This document shows positions 48,050-58,596 of a stretch of DNA of 64,000 nt, one piece after another. Each line of letters opens with the position of its first letter. The stretch's first letter is position 1. A program made the position numbers and the translations under genes. This DNA is from Listeria welshimeri serovar 6b str. SLCC5334. Lineage in GTDB: Bacteria > Bacillota > Bacilli > Lactobacillales > Listeriaceae. The DNA lies in NCBI RefSeq assembly GCF_000060285.1, contig NC_008555.1, positions 2,604,001 through 2,668,000 of the forward strand, read 5' to 3'. Under the pieces are notes generated by a model, which did no database searches, was not told the DNA's origin, and was given only the letters and a program-made list of their open reading frames with translations.

Positions 48050-48078
48050 TTGCAAAATAGAACGCTTGTTCGTATAAT
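48050..48078 (+). promoter_or_regulatory. Promoter of the yolD-uvrX locus
   Basis: TTGCAA (48050-48055) and TATAAT (48073-48078) are separated by exactly 17 bases. A LexA box lies between them. The transcript would have a leader of about 40 bases. Confidence 0.8.
48060..48071. promoter_or_regulatory. LexA (SOS) operator
   Basis: GAACGCTTGTTC is a perfect match to the Gram-positive SOS core GAAC-N4-GTTC and lies between the -35 and -10 boxes, an ideal repression site. The homologous Listeria operon is reported as part of the SOS regulon. Confidence 0.85.
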
Positions 48079-48125
48079 ATTTTTAAGTAATAGGTAATTA
48101 TTGAAACTATTGGAGGTGTCATCAC

Positions 48126-48467
48126 ATGAGCTACCAAGATCGCGGCATGAAGAAATGGAGTGGGTTTTTATTAAGCGAGCATACCGAAGCGATGCAAAGC
48201 GCCGAACCAACTTTAGTTTGGAAAGAAGCTATGGCAACCGAATTTATTGAGAGCGTATTAGCTAGCGCGATGACACATCAATCTATGCTTGTTATCCAAA
48301 AAAAGCCGCTAAACCCAGAAGATACTCCTGAAAATGATATTATTGGTCGTATTTCAGGGGTAGAAAACAATACTATTTATATCAAAAACTCAGAAGGTAT
48401 TATTCCACTTTCTTTTTCCGCTATTAGAAATGTAGAAGAAAGGAGTGTCGACAAATGGTACAAGTAG
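48126..48467 (+). CDS. YolD-like family protein
   Basis: The 113-residue protein starts MSYQDRGMKKWSGFLLSEHT and matches the YolD-like family (PF08863), small proteins found before UvrX/UmuC-type polymerases in Firmicutes. The family is suspected of UmuD-like partner roles. The last 13 bases overlap the start of the polymerase gene, so the two are translationally coupled. Confidence 0.9.
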   Translation: MSYQDRGMKKWSGFLLSEHTEAMQSAEPTLVWKEAMATEFIESVLASAMTHQSMLVIQKKPLNPEDTPENDIIGRISGVENNTIYIKNSEGIIPLSFSAIRNVEERSVDKWYK

Positions 48468-49736
48468 AAGATTACAGTCGTGCGCCGCGTCGTGATATTT
48501 TATGTATTGATATTAAATCGTTTTTTCGCCTCCGTTGAGTGTGTTAAACGCAGGTTGAATCCCCTTGATGCGTATTTAGTCGTAATGAGCAACGCAGAAC
48601 GTGCTGGTGGCCTTGTTTTAGCTGCAACGCCAAAAATGAAACAAGATCATCATATCAAAACCGGATCGAGAATGTATGAATTGCCAACTTGGGATAAACG
48701 AATTATTATTGCACCTCCACGAATGAAACTATATTTAAAAGTAAACGCGATGATTCAAGCTATATTCAAACGTTATGTTCCCGCTGAGTTTATTCATGTT
48801 TATAGTATTGATGAATGTTTTCTAGATATTACTGGATCGCATTTGTTGTTTGGAAGTACAGAAGAAATCGTTCGCAAAATCCAGCGCGATATTTTAGAAG
48901 AGTTGCGGCTTTATGTCACAGTGGGAATTGGTGATAACCCGCTTCTAGCCAAGCTTGCACTTGATAATGTGGCTAAGAACCGTGATGACGGAATAGCTGA
49001 GTGGCGCTATGCAGATGTTCCAGAGACAATTTGGAAGATTAGGCATTTGGATGATGTATGCGGAATTGGTCGCCGGACTGTTGTTCGCCTTCAAAAGATG
49101 GGGATTTTTAATATGTATCAACTAAGCCAAACTCCGCCCCCTGTTTTAAAAAAAGCAATGGGAGTTATTGGCGAACAGCTTTATTATCATGCGCACGGAA
49201 TTGATTACAGCCTTTTAAATGAAAAATATGTTCCTGTTAGTAAAAGTTATGGAAAAAGCCAAATCCTTGAAAGAGATTACCATGCGTCCGCCGAAGTAGA
49301 AATAGTTATTCGCGAAATGGTAGAAGAAGTAGCTATGCGTTTGCGGCAAAACCATGTAGATACTGCCGTCATTCATTTAAGTATCGGCTACAGCAAATAC
49401 AGCATAAAAAAAGGATTTAGCCATCAAGCTAAAATCCCATCTACTAGTAGTAGTCATGCGCTTATTCCTTATTTTCTGCAATTATTCCGCCGCTACGATG
49501 AACGAGAACCTGTACGCTCCATTGCCATTTCATGTGGTAAAATCACTTTAAAAACCGGTTTGCAACTCAATTTATTTGAAGATACATCCCATACATTAAA
49601 CCAAGAACAACTTGAAATAACAGTTGATAAAATCCGCACTCGTTATGGTTTTAAATCACTTATGCACGCGAGTAGTTTACTAAATGGAGCAACAGGATTA
49701 AAACGCTCTGAAATGGTTGGTGGCCATAAAGGTTAA
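48455..49736 (+). pseudogene. uvrX: Y-family DNA polymerase (UvrX/ImpB-MucB-SamB type), frameshifted
   Basis: Translation from the ATG at 48455 gives MVQVEDYSRAPRRDIL then CIDIKSFF, after which a one-base insertion (C at or near 48527, after TTTTTT) leads to a stop at 48536-48538. Removing that base restores CIDIKSFFASVECVKR and the rest of a polymerase of about 427 residues in the other frame, including YSIDECFLDI (second catalytic acidic cluster), the helix-hairpin-helix near GIGRRTVVRLQKMG, and a little-finger domain. The first catalytic Asp (CIDI) is cut off from the remainder. An internal restart would lack it. It could be a real inactivation or a sequencing error. Confidence 0.85.
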
Positions 49737-49737
49737 C

Positions 49738-50550
49738 TTATTCAGGTTTAACACGGAATAAGAAATCCTCTACCATTGTCGCAAATATTTTTGATTGTTC
49801 AATTTGCAAATTATGTCCTGCAAAATCAAGGATAGCAAAAGATGCGTGTGGATATTTTTCTAGTAAGGTAAGCCCGTCTGCATAACCAACATGATCATCT
49901 TGACGACCAAAGAAGAATAGCGCTGGCACATCGAATAATGCTTTTTCATCTGGATCAAAGCTCAGCGCGTAGTTTGCAGATAATCGGTCCAAAAATTCTC
50001 CGTCCGCATTAATCATTCCAGCCATTACTTCTGCTAAAAAACGATTCCAATTTTTCGCTGTTAAAATGACGCCACTTTTCGAGAAATAAGCTTGGTCTTC
50101 TTTAGACAATGACTGTACAAATGCTTCGTCTTGATACATGACTTTTTGTTCGGGAAGGGTTCTTTTTTCCTTTTCCGGATAGATTACTGGGCAAATAAGT
50201 AAGACACCAAGCACTCTATCAGGTATTTTCGCTGCAATTCCTCGAGCTAAATAACCACCATACGATTCCCCGGCGAGTACAAACTGCTCGAAAGGAATGA
50301 CAGCTTCAATAAATTCTAGCAACAGTGAAAGCACATGATCAGCATTTTGGATGGAGTCATAATTCTCCGTTTTACCCATTCCTGGTAAATCCAAATAAAT
50401 CCGCGAAAATCGACTTTCTTTATCGAAAACGGGCTCCATACATCCAATCATCAGTTGCGAATCAGGTGCAAAGCCATGAATCATTATTATTGGTATTCCT
50501 TCACCATATTTTTCATAATAAACGTCTACATTACGGATTGTTTTATGCAC
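49738..50550 (-). CDS. Alpha/beta hydrolase
   Basis: This hydrolase of about 270 residues has the oxyanion region IIMIHGFAPDSQ, the nucleophile elbow AGESYGGYLARG (G-x-S-x-G) and the catalytic His in DFAGHNLQIEQ; the acid is likely Asp in FGRQDDHVGYAD. The start is ambiguous: an ATG at 50556 almost touches the AGGAGG site, so the GTG at 50550, seven bases from it, is preferred. It converges on the uvrX pseudogene. The substrate is unknown. Confidence 0.83.
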   Translation of the reverse strand: MHKTIRNVDVYYEKYGEGIPIIMIHGFAPDSQLMIGCMEPVFDKESRFSRIYLDLPGMGKTENYDSIQNADHVLSLLLEFIEAVIPFEQFVLAGESYGGYLARGIAAKIPDRVLGVLLICPVIYPEKEKRTLPEQKVMYQDEAFVQSLSKEDQAYFSKSGVILTAKNWNRFLAEVMAGMINADGEFLDRLSANYALSFDPDEKALFDVPALFFFGRQDDHVGYADGLTLLEKYPHASFAILDFAGHNLQIEQSKIFATMVEDFLFRVKPE

Positions 50551-50587
50551 ATTCATTCCTCCTGGCGTTTATTTTTATCATAACATA

Positions 50588-51283
50588 TTATTCTTCTGCC
50601 ATCCGGTACCCAACCCCTACTTCTGTCAAAATATAGACAGGTTCAGCAGGATTTTTTTCGATTTTACGTCTGATATTACTCATGTTTACCCGAAGCGCTT
50701 GATTTTCACTTGAATAAGGCCCCCAAATTTCTCGAATAATGAAGTCATGTGTAAGAACTTTCCCAGCATGACGGGCTAATAAGAGTAAAATTTTATATTC
50801 AATCGGTGTAAAATGAATTTCTGTATCATCTATTTTGACTAGTCTGCGGTCATCATCAATATAAAGGTCTTGGATACGAATGAAATGATCATTTGGCGCC
50901 TCTTTACTGCTCGGTTGAATGTGTCGCAAAGCAGTCCGAATGCGCGCCAGTAGTTCCGATGTGCCAAATGGTTTTGTAATATAATCATCTGCGCCAAGGT
51001 CAAGTGCAGTCACTTTTTCTCGTTCATGATCACGTGCCGAAACAACAATAATCGGCACTTTTGACCAAACACGAATATCACGAAGCACATCTAATCCTTC
51101 CATATCTGGTAAACCAAGGTCAAGCAACACCACGTCCGGTGAATGGCTCGCTGTCTGTTCTAGCGCTTCTTTACCATTCACTGCTTTAATCACCGCATAA
51201 TCACTAGCAGTTAAAACAGCCGAAATAAAATTACTAATGCCGTCCTCATCTTCCACAATTAGCACAAGTCGCTTGCTGTTCAT
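50588..51283 (-). CDS. kdpE: KdpE, response regulator for potassium uptake
   Basis: The 231-residue OmpR-type regulator has a receiver domain (LIVEDEDGISNF, phospho-Asp in VVLLDLGLPDMEG, Lys in YITKPFG) and a winged-helix domain (LTHDFIIREIWGPYSSENQ and later ALRVNMSNIRRKIE). The start is the ATG at 51283, which overlaps the kdpD stop as ATGA. The frame can be read 12 codons further upstream, inside kdpD. Confidence 0.94.
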   Translation of the reverse strand: MNSKRLVLIVEDEDGISNFISAVLTASDYAVIKAVNGKEALEQTASHSPDVVLLDLGLPDMEGLDVLRDIRVWSKVPIIVVSARDHEREKVTALDLGADDYITKPFGTSELLARIRTALRHIQPSSKEAPNDHFIRIQDLYIDDDRRLVKIDDTEIHFTPIEYKILLLLARHAGKVLTHDFIIREIWGPYSSENQALRVNMSNIRRKIEKNPAEPVYILTEVGVGYRMAEE

Positions 51284-53970
51284 TTTCCATCTCCTCCATC
51301 CAGTGGCAAAGTGAACCAAAATGTCGCCCCGCCATGTTCATTATTTTTGGCTTCCAAAGTCCCGTCATGTGCCCGGATAATGGACATACAAATCGACAAA
51401 CCAAGCCCTAAGCCACGAGACATATCCGAACGTTCTCTCGCTTCCACGGCAAAAGTATCAAATAAATTCGGCAAACGTTTTTCTGGAATTCCTTTTCCAT
51501 TATCACGAATACTAAAGATTGCACTTTCTTTCGTTTTCGTTACATCTACCCAAACTTCCGCGGTTGGCCCCGCATGTCGCAACGCATTTTCCATCAAATT
51601 AATAAGAACTTGTTCAATTAGCGTGCCATCCATTGGAACCATCAGCAAATCATGAGGGACTTTGACATGAATGGTTCGGTCTGTAAAACGTTTTTTAATA
51701 CGACCAACTGCTTCACCAACAATCTCTTCTACTGCTTCTGGTGCGCGTTCTAAGCTTACCAAACCTTCACTAATCCGTGTAACAGAAAGTAAGTTTTCGA
51801 CCATCCGAATGAGCCAGCCAGAGTCATCTTTAATACCCTTAATTAAGTTGCGTTCTGTTTCTTTATCTAATTCCGTTTCTTTTTCAAGCAAGGCAGAACT
51901 CGCTCCAACAATACCAGTGAGCGGTGTTCTTAAATCATGTGAAATTGCCCGAAGCAAATTACTTCTCATCTTTTCTTTCGCGGATTCAATGACGATTTGG
52001 CGCTGTTCTTCTGATAAGTATTGCCGTTCTAAAGCCAGTGCGACCTGAGAACTGATCATGCGTAAAAATATCCGGTTATCTTGAGTAAGTGGACCTTCTT
52101 CTTGTGAGCAAGAAACACCGATAACGCCAAGCACTTTCCCTTGCGACATAACAGGCATATAATAACCAAATGCTCCCATTAATGTATCCGTTCCTGCGCC
52201 TGCTCTCTTTTTATTTTTAAAAACCCAGTGGGCAACAGCTTCTTCATCTGGACTAAGAAGCGCGCTCGCATCCTCTTTTCCTTCTGCTTGCATGAAAATC
52301 CCTTTATTGCTTTTTGCAGGATCTACCGAATAAAAAACAACGGACCGGTTAAATAAGTGCAAAATATATTCATTGGTTAAATCAATAATTCCTTTTAAAT
52401 TCCGGGTTACTAGTAGTCGTTTGTTGATTTCATAAAGCACTTCCGTTCGACGTTCACGTTCAACAGCAAGACTAGCCTGCGTTTTAATTCGAACAGTTAG
52501 CGCACTCGTAATTAGCGCAACTAATAGCATAATCCCAAAAGTCACTGGATACCCTGCTTGAATCGTATTAAATGTGTAAAGCGGCGATGTGAAAAAGAAG
52601 TTAAATAACATCACACCAATAATAGATCCTAAAACACCATATGCATAACCACTTGTTACACGAGAAATAATTAAAACAGACAAAATATACACCATAATAA
52701 CATTTTGATCGCCAATGCCAAATTCACTTAAACCAACGCATATTGCTGTTGCTAGAGTTAGTAATAGGACCATTTTTGCCATATCATGCCATGAGAGAAA
52801 GTTTTTAAAACGCATTTTCATTCGACGCTTTTTTGTTTTTGGATGGCTTGAAGGAATAATGTGCATATCTACGTTATCCAAATGTGTAATAAGCCGGTCT
52901 TCAAAATCCTCTTCAAATAAAGAACGCAGACCCATACGTCGGCGTGATTTTCCAACAACGATATTTGTCACACCAGTCAAACGAGCATACTCGGCTACCG
53001 TTTCTGCAATATCATGTCCAGCGAGCGTGACAATTTCCGCGCCAAGTCGTTCAGCGAGTTCCATCGTTTCCCGCAGACATTTTTTCTCTGCTTTAGTCAT
53101 ATAATCATTTTCTTCATTTTCAATATAAAGAGCAGTCCATGGAGCACGGAAAGCCTCGGCAGTGCGCGCTGTCCAGCGAATGAGTTTTGCCGATGAAGGA
53201 GACGTTCCAATACAGACTAGCCATTTACTACTTGCGCGTTTTTCTGGATATACACCAGTTTGATCATATTCGTGACTAATTCGGTCGGCTGCTTTACGCA
53301 TCGCAATTTCGCGCAGTAGTTTCAGATTTTCCCTAGTAAAAAAGTTCTGCATGGCAGTTTGCGCACGTTCCGGTCGATAAATTTTGCCTTGTTCTAGACG
53401 TTTTAAAAGCTCGTCTGGTTCGATATCAATTAGTTTTACGCGATCCGCCTCATCAAAAACATAGTCAGGAATAGTTTCGCGCACAGCCACTTTAGTAATA
53501 CCTTCAACAATATCATTCAAACTTTCAATATGTTGTACATTGACAGTCGTATATACATCGATTCCCGCTTGGAGCAGTTCTTCCACATCTTGAAAACGTT
53601 TCTTATTGCGCACGCCTGCCGCATTCGTATGTGCGAGTTCGTCCACCAAAATCAGTTCTGGTTTCCGTTTCAACGCTTCGTCCAAATCGAATTCTTTGAG
53701 CGCAATGTTTTTATGGTTGATTGCTTTAGGTGAAATAAGTGGGATTCCTTCTAGCATTCTTAACGTTTCTTCTCTGGCATGAGGTTCAATATAGCCCGCC
53801 ACTACATCTACGCCTGCCGCTAGTTGATCTTTGGCATCACTTAACATTGCGTATGTTTTTCCAACACCCGCTGCAAATCCAAAATATATTTTTAATTTAC
53901 CTACTGATGAATCTGTTTCTTCTTGCAAATTCACTAGTAGCGCATCCGGACTTGGACGATTCGTCTCCAT
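51280..53970 (-). CDS. kdpD: KdpD, potassium sensor kinase
   Basis: This 896-residue kinase has, in order, the KdpD N-terminal domain with Walker A GFAAGVGKTYAM near residue 33 and ILVDELAHTNAAG, a universal stress protein-like domain (residues about 250-370), four membrane helices (about 395-500), a GAF-like domain, and the kinase core with His in AISHDLRTPLTGIVG and N-box NLMENALRHAG. In Staphylococcus the USP-like domain binds cyclic di-AMP. It controls kdpFABC with KdpE. Confidence 0.95.
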   Translation of the reverse strand: METNRPSPDALLVNLQEETDSSVGKLKIYFGFAAGVGKTYAMLSDAKDQLAAGVDVVAGYIEPHAREETLRMLEGIPLISPKAINHKNIALKEFDLDEALKRKPELILVDELAHTNAAGVRNKKRFQDVEELLQAGIDVYTTVNVQHIESLNDIVEGITKVAVRETIPDYVFDEADRVKLIDIEPDELLKRLEQGKIYRPERAQTAMQNFFTRENLKLLREIAMRKAADRISHEYDQTGVYPEKRASSKWLVCIGTSPSSAKLIRWTARTAEAFRAPWTALYIENEENDYMTKAEKKCLRETMELAERLGAEIVTLAGHDIAETVAEYARLTGVTNIVVGKSRRRMGLRSLFEEDFEDRLITHLDNVDMHIIPSSHPKTKKRRMKMRFKNFLSWHDMAKMVLLLTLATAICVGLSEFGIGDQNVIMVYILSVLIISRVTSGYAYGVLGSIIGVMLFNFFFTSPLYTFNTIQAGYPVTFGIMLLVALITSALTVRIKTQASLAVERERRTEVLYEINKRLLVTRNLKGIIDLTNEYILHLFNRSVVFYSVDPAKSNKGIFMQAEGKEDASALLSPDEEAVAHWVFKNKKRAGAGTDTLMGAFGYYMPVMSQGKVLGVIGVSCSQEEGPLTQDNRIFLRMISSQVALALERQYLSEEQRQIVIESAKEKMRSNLLRAISHDLRTPLTGIVGASSALLEKETELDKETERNLIKGIKDDSGWLIRMVENLLSVTRISEGLVSLERAPEAVEEIVGEAVGRIKKRFTDRTIHVKVPHDLLMVPMDGTLIEQVLINLMENALRHAGPTAEVWVDVTKTKESAIFSIRDNGKGIPEKRLPNLFDTFAVEARERSDMSRGLGLGLSICMSIIRAHDGTLEAKNNEHGGATFWFTLPLDGGDGK

Positions 53971-53988
53971 ATACTCGCCTCCAACTAC

Positions 53989-54561
53989 TTACATTTTTAA
54001 ACTATCTAATGCTAAATTCACTTGTAACACATTCACAGTTGGCTCGCCCCAAAAACCTAACAATCTGTTACTTGTGTGTTCCGCAATAATTTCTTTCACC
54101 GTTTTAGTGGAAATTCCACGTTCTCTAGAAATCCGGTCTACTTGATAAGCAGCAGCTGCCTCACTAATATCTGGGTCCACGCCACTTGCTGATGCGGTCA
54201 CAAGATCCATCGGAATAACGCGGTTGTTAGTCGGGTCTAATTTATGCCACCAAGCAATTCTTTTTTCTACTAATTGTTTTTGTTCCTCACTTGTTGGGTT
54301 TAAATTTGTCGCAGCACCGTCACTCGCAGCCCGCCCAATCAAGTATTCAGGCTTAGTGAAAGTTTGACCAATTTCGTTTGAACCATATTTTCCTGTTTCG
54401 CCATTTGCTAGCTTTCTTTCTATTATACTGCCATTTGCTTTGTCCTGAAAAGCTGCACCTGCAATAATTGTGACAATACCTGGATAAACCACGCCACACA
54501 CCAATGTCAAAAGCAGAAATCCAACAACTGCCGGCTTCCAAATTTGCATAAATCTTTTCAT
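53989..54561 (-). CDS. kdpC: KdpC, potassium-transporting ATPase C chain
   Basis: The 190-residue subunit has one N-terminal membrane helix (VGFLLLTLVCGVVYPGIVTI) and an extracytoplasmic domain with DLVTASASGVDPDIS and YQVDRISRERGI, signatures of KdpC. It stabilises the KdpFABC complex. It lies between kdpB and kdpD. Confidence 0.95.
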   Translation of the reverse strand: MKRFMQIWKPAVVGFLLLTLVCGVVYPGIVTIIAGAAFQDKANGSIIERKLANGETGKYGSNEIGQTFTKPEYLIGRAASDGAATNLNPTSEEQKQLVEKRIAWWHKLDPTNNRVIPMDLVTASASGVDPDISEAAAAYQVDRISRERGISTKTVKEIIAEHTSNRLLGFWGEPTVNVLQVNLALDSLKM

Positions 54562-54575
54562 GTTTTCTCCCCCTC

Positions 54576-56627
54576 TTAAACGATTCCTAGAACAGTTAAT
54601 AGCATATCAATCAATTTAATCGCGATAAATGGTGCAACCAAACCGCCAAGACCGTAAATCAACATATTTCGGCTCAATAATTTTCCAGCGGGCATTTCAC
54701 GATATTTCACACCTTTTAAAGATAATGGAATCAAAAAAATGATAATCAAAGCGTTATAAATAATCGCGGATAAAATCGCACTTGTTGGGCTCGTTAACCC
54801 CATTAAGTTCAGCGCTTCAAGTTGAGGGAAAATCCCGTAAAAAAGCACTGGAATGATAGCAAAATATTTTGCTAAGTCGTTGGCAACACTAAAAGTCGTC
54901 AGTGCACCACGAGTCATTAACAATTGTTTACCAATCCGGACAATATCAATTAATTTAGTTGGACTAGAATCCAGATCAACCATGTTCCCAGCTTCTTTTG
55001 CAGCCTGTGTCCCTGTATTCATCGCAACAGCCACATCTGCTTGCGCAAGAGCTGGCGCATCGTTCGTCCCATCACCTGTCATTGCAACTAAATGGCCTTC
55101 CCGTTGATATTCACGAATTAATTCCAGTTTTGCTTCCGGAGTTGCTTCTGCTAGAAAATCATCGACTCCAGCTTCTGCCGCAATTGCAGCCGCAGTCATA
55201 GGGTTATCCCCGGTAATCATAATTGTCTTAATACCCATTTTTCGTAAATCTAGAAAACGTTCTTTCACGCCATTTTTCACGATATCTTTTAAATAAATAA
55301 CACCAAGCACTTTATTATTACGGACTACGACTAGTGGCGTACCACCTGCGCCAGCTACCTTGCTTACAATGGCATCACATTCTTGTGGGTATGTGCCGCC
55401 ATTTGCAGTTACATACGTACGAACCGCGTCAGCTGCACCTTTTCGGATTGTATTTTCTTGATAATCAATTCCACTCATTCGCGTTGTTGCAGTAAATGGG
55501 ACAAATTCAGCATGCATTTCCGCAAAATCTCGGCCGCGAATATCGAAGCGTTCTTTCGCTAAGACAACAATGCTTCGGCCTTCCGCTGTTTCATCTGCAA
55601 TAGAAGAAAGTTGTGCCGCATCAGCTAGCTCTTGTTCTGTCACACCATCCACTGGTATAAATTCGCTGGCTTTCCGGTTTCCAAGAGTAATAGTTCCCGT
55701 TTTATCAAGCAAAAGCACATCAACATCGCCAGCAGCCTCAATTGCACGACCACTCATTGCTAAAACATTCGCTTGATTTAAACGACTCATTCCAGCAATC
55801 CCAATCGACGAAAGCAAGGCACCAATGGTCGTTGGCGCTAAACAAACAAGTAAAGCAATCACATTGGTAATCGAAATCGCTGAGCCACTTCCGGCCTGCT
55901 TACTCGCAAATTCTGTGAATGGTAAAAGTGTCGCTGAAACCGCCAGAAAAATAATCGAAAGCGTCACAAGCAAGATTTGTAAAGCAATTTCATTTGGCGT
56001 CTTTTTCCGTGAAGCCCCTTCTACCATTGCAATCATTTTATCTAAGAAACTTTCCCCAGAAACAGCCGTTACTCGAATCACTAGCCAGTCGGAAACAAGC
56101 GTAGTTCCGCCTGTTACAGCGCTTCTATCACCACCAGATTCACGAATTACAGGCGCCGATTCCCCAGTTATCGCACTTTCATCAACTGATGCAGCACCTT
56201 CAATAACCTCTCCGTCCATTGGTATTTGCTCATTCGCAAGCACATACACAATATCATCTTTCTTTAAATCATTTGAAGCCACTTCTATAACATCTGTTTT
56301 ATCATCTATATGTTTCAATTTCCGGGCTAAAACGTCTTTCCTCGCCATTTTCAAACTATCCGCTTGCGCTCGACCACGCCCTTCCGCAATCGCCTCAGCA
56401 AAATTCGCAAATAACACAGTGAACCATAAAATTAGCGCAATCGCGAGTGTATAACCAGACTTCTCATCTGAAATCCCAAAAAACCCAAGAAAATAAAGAC
56501 TTGTTGCTAAAATTGCACCCACATAAACGAGCAGCATAACCGGATTTTTCACTTGTAGTTTAGGAGACAATTTTTTCGTCGACTGAATCAGCGCATCTTT
56601 CCAAATACCTTTTTCCATCATTTCCAT
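54576..56627 (-). CDS. kdpB: KdpB, potassium-transporting ATPase B chain
   Basis: This 683-residue P-type ATPase has [14 protein letters not shown] (actuator, TGES), the phosphorylated Asp near residue 307 in [13 protein letters not shown], and the hinge [15 protein letters not shown]. It is the catalytic subunit that uses ATP to drive K+ through KdpA. The start codon is not certain: ATGs at codons 1, 3 and 4 are all possible, and those at 3 or 4 have better spacing to GAGG. Confidence 0.97.
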   Translation of the reverse strand: MEMMEKGIWKDALIQSTKKLSPKLQVKNPVMLLVYVGAILATSLYFLGFFGISDEKSGYTLAIALILWFTVLFANFAEAIAEGRGRAQADSLKMARKDVLARKLKHIDDKTDVIEVASNDLKKDDIVYVLANEQIPMDGEVIEGAASVDESAITGESAPVIRESGGDRSAVTGGTTLVSDWLVIRVTAVSGESFLDKMIAMVEGASRKKTPNEIALQILLVTLSIIFLAVSATLLPFTEFASKQAGSGSAISITNVIALLVCLAPTTIGALLSSIGIAGMSRLNQANVLAMSGRAIEAAGDVDVLLLDKTGTITLGNRKASEFIPVDGVTEQELADAAQLSSIADETAEGRSIVVLAKERFDIRGRDFAEMHAEFVPFTATTRMSGIDYQENTIRKGAADAVRTYVTANGGTYPQECDAIVSKVAGAGGTPLVVVRNNKVLGVIYLKDIVKNGVKERFLDLRKMGIKTIMITGDNPMTAAAIAAEAGVDDFLAEATPEAKLELIREYQREGHLVAMTGDGTNDAPALAQADVAVAMNTGTQAAKEAGNMVDLDSSPTKLIDIVRIGKQLLMTRGALTTFSVANDLAKYFAIIPVLFYGIFPQLEALNLMGLTSPTSAILSAIIYNALIIIFLIPLSLKGVKYREMPAGKLLSRNMLIYGLGGLVAPFIAIKLIDMLLTVLGIV

Positions 56628-56632
56628 TCACC

Positions 56633-58318
56633 TCATTTGAAAGTTGTAAAGAAGTCCGCAATCGGTCCAAGCGCAAGTGCTGGCAAGAAACTAAGCGCGC
56701 CAACAAGTACCACTACACCAATTAAAAGACCAATAAACATGCCATTTTTCGTCGATAATGTCCCACTGCTTGCTGCAACTGGACTCTTTCCTGCCATATT
56801 TTGCGCTAAGTAAAGCGCCGCAATAAGCGGAATAAAACGAGCAAATAACATCATTAATGCGCCGACCATATTTGTAAACGTCGTGTCTGCTGCAAATCCT
56901 GCAAAAGCACTTCCGTTATTATTTCCCATCGAGGTAAAAGCATACAACACCTCAGAAAAACCATGTGCCCCACTCGCCGCAACAGACGCTTGCACACTTG
57001 GCATCATCACCGCAAATGCAGTACCAAATAATGTTAAGAGTGGCGGAACTAAAATAAGCAAGCACACCATTTTCATATCATAAGGCTCAATTTTCTTCCC
57101 TAAATATTCTGGTGTACGCCCAACTAAAAGTCCGGCAATAAACACCGTCAAAATAATAAAACCAATCATGCCATACAGTCCGCTACCAACACCGCCAAAA
57201 ATAACTTCTCCAAGCTGCATAAAGAACATTGGCACAAGTCCACCGAGCGGCGTCAAACTATCATGCATAGCGTTCACCGCACCATTTGAAGCAGCCGTTG
57301 TTGAAGCAGCGAAAAGCGATGATCCTCCAACACCAAAACGAACTTCCTTGCCTTCCATACTTCCAGAAGTAGCCACACCTTGATAACTTGGACCAGCAAA
57401 TTGTTCTGAAATAGTAATTGCAACAATACCGACAACAAAAACAATCATCATCGCTGTCATAATTGCCCGACCTTGTTTACTATCCTTCACCGCGCGCCCA
57501 AACATCACAACGAGTGCAACTGGAATAAGCAAAATCGCGAGCATTTCAATTAAATTCGTAAAACTAGATGGATTTTCAAACGGAAATGCAGAATTCGCTC
57601 CAAAAAAGCCTCCACCATTTGTCCCAAGTTGTTTAATCGCAATTTGACTTGCAGCCGGGCCAAGCGGAATCAATTGTTTAGCTCCATTTTCAAGCGTTTC
57701 AACAACCGAATAATCTGCAAATGACTGCACCACACCTTGTGACACCAAAAGAATCGCCAAAACAAGTGAAAGTGGTAGTAAAATATAAAGTGTCACTCTA
57801 AACAAATCTTGCCAAAAATTTCCCACTGTTTTCTGTTTCTTCCATATAAAGCCACGAATTACTGCAAATAAAACTGCAATTCCTGTCGCCGCAGAAACAA
57901 AGTTCTGAACTGTTAAACCAACCGACTGCGAAAAATAAGATAAAGTCGACTCCCCAGAGTAAGCTTGCCAGTTCGTATTAGACACAAAACTCGCTGCCGT
58001 ATTAAAAGCGAGACTAAAACTGAGTCCCTTCATACCTTGTGGATTAAGCGGTAAAAATCCTTGTAACATCAGCACCGCCATCACAAATACAAAACCAATT
58101 GCACTAAAAGCAAGAACCGATCCAGCATAACGTTTCGCTGACATTCCAGCCTCACTCACACCCATCAAACGATAACCAAACCGCTCAACAGGTTCAAGAA
58201 CTCTTGATAAAAAAACTCTTTCACCAATCATTACTTTATACATATAAATTCCCAGTGGTATCGCTAAAACTAGTAATAATACAATAAAAAACACATCTTG
58301 CATGATTATATATTTCAT
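56633..58318 (-). CDS. kdpA: KdpA, potassium-transporting ATPase A chain
   Basis: The 561-residue, ten-helix channel-like subunit has the selectivity-filter glycines in [33 protein letters not shown] and [15 protein letters not shown]. It binds K+ with high affinity. The ATG at 58318 overlaps the kdpF stop (ATGA). Confidence 0.97.
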   Translation of the reverse strand: MKYIIMQDVFFIVLLLVLAIPLGIYMYKVMIGERVFLSRVLEPVERFGYRLMGVSEAGMSAKRYAGSVLAFSAIGFVFVMAVLMLQGFLPLNPQGMKGLSFSLAFNTAASFVSNTNWQAYSGESTLSYFSQSVGLTVQNFVSAATGIAVLFAVIRGFIWKKQKTVGNFWQDLFRVTLYILLPLSLVLAILLVSQGVVQSFADYSVVETLENGAKQLIPLGPAASQIAIKQLGTNGGGFFGANSAFPFENPSSFTNLIEMLAILLIPVALVVMFGRAVKDSKQGRAIMTAMMIVFVVGIVAITISEQFAGPSYQGVATSGSMEGKEVRFGVGGSSLFAASTTAASNGAVNAMHDSLTPLGGLVPMFFMQLGEVIFGGVGSGLYGMIGFIILTVFIAGLLVGRTPEYLGKKIEPYDMKMVCLLILVPPLLTLFGTAFAVMMPSVQASVAASGAHGFSEVLYAFTSMGNNNGSAFAGFAADTTFTNMVGALMMLFARFIPLIAALYLAQNMAGKSPVAASSGTLSTKNGMFIGLLIGVVVLVGALSFLPALALGPIADFFTTFK

Positions 58319-58404
58319 AAATTCTCACCTCTAAATAACACATAAAATAAATATACTAATAACCCCAACCCAATTATCCCAGCAACCACTAGAACAACAC
58401 TCAT
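58315..58404 (-). CDS. kdpF: KdpF, small membrane subunit of the Kdp ATPase
   Basis: A 29-codon frame precedes kdpA, with a GGGGTGA site at good spacing. The peptide is one membrane helix: [20 protein letters not shown] followed by YVLFRGENL. This matches KdpF in length, composition and position. Its stop overlaps the kdpA start by four bases. KdpF is a lipid-like stabiliser of KdpFABC. Genes this short are often missed by automatic annotation. No clear kdp promoter could be defined in 58405-58510. Confidence 0.9.
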   Translation of the reverse strand: MSVVLVVAGIIGLGLLVYLFYVLFRGENL

Positions 58405-58513
58405 TTTCCGTTCACCCCTTCACAGTACTCTTTCCACCCCTAATCCTAACAACAAATACATAAAGACAGTGTTAAGATTGGCATGACCCGCATAAAGATT
58501 CCGTTAATATCGA

Positions 58514-58538
58514 TATGTGTGTAAATTTTACACACATA
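58514..58538. promoter_or_regulatory. Perfect palindrome, probable upstream activator site
   Basis: TATGTGTGTAAA and TTTACACACATA (12-bp arms around one T) lie about 95 bases before the start expected from the sigma-54 promoter. This is the usual place for a sigma-54 activator. A partial copy (ATGTGTAAGG) follows at about 58546. It is also upstream of the divergent kdp operon. Confidence 0.7.
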
Positions 58539-58596
58539 AAAAGGAATGTGTAAGGTAAAAAGTAAATGAAAACCCTTTTATAGCCACATTTAAAGT

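Noticed and set aside
55825-56454. 209-codon plus-strand frame opposite kdpB
   Set aside because: Antisense to a clear P-type ATPase, without ribosome binding site or family features.
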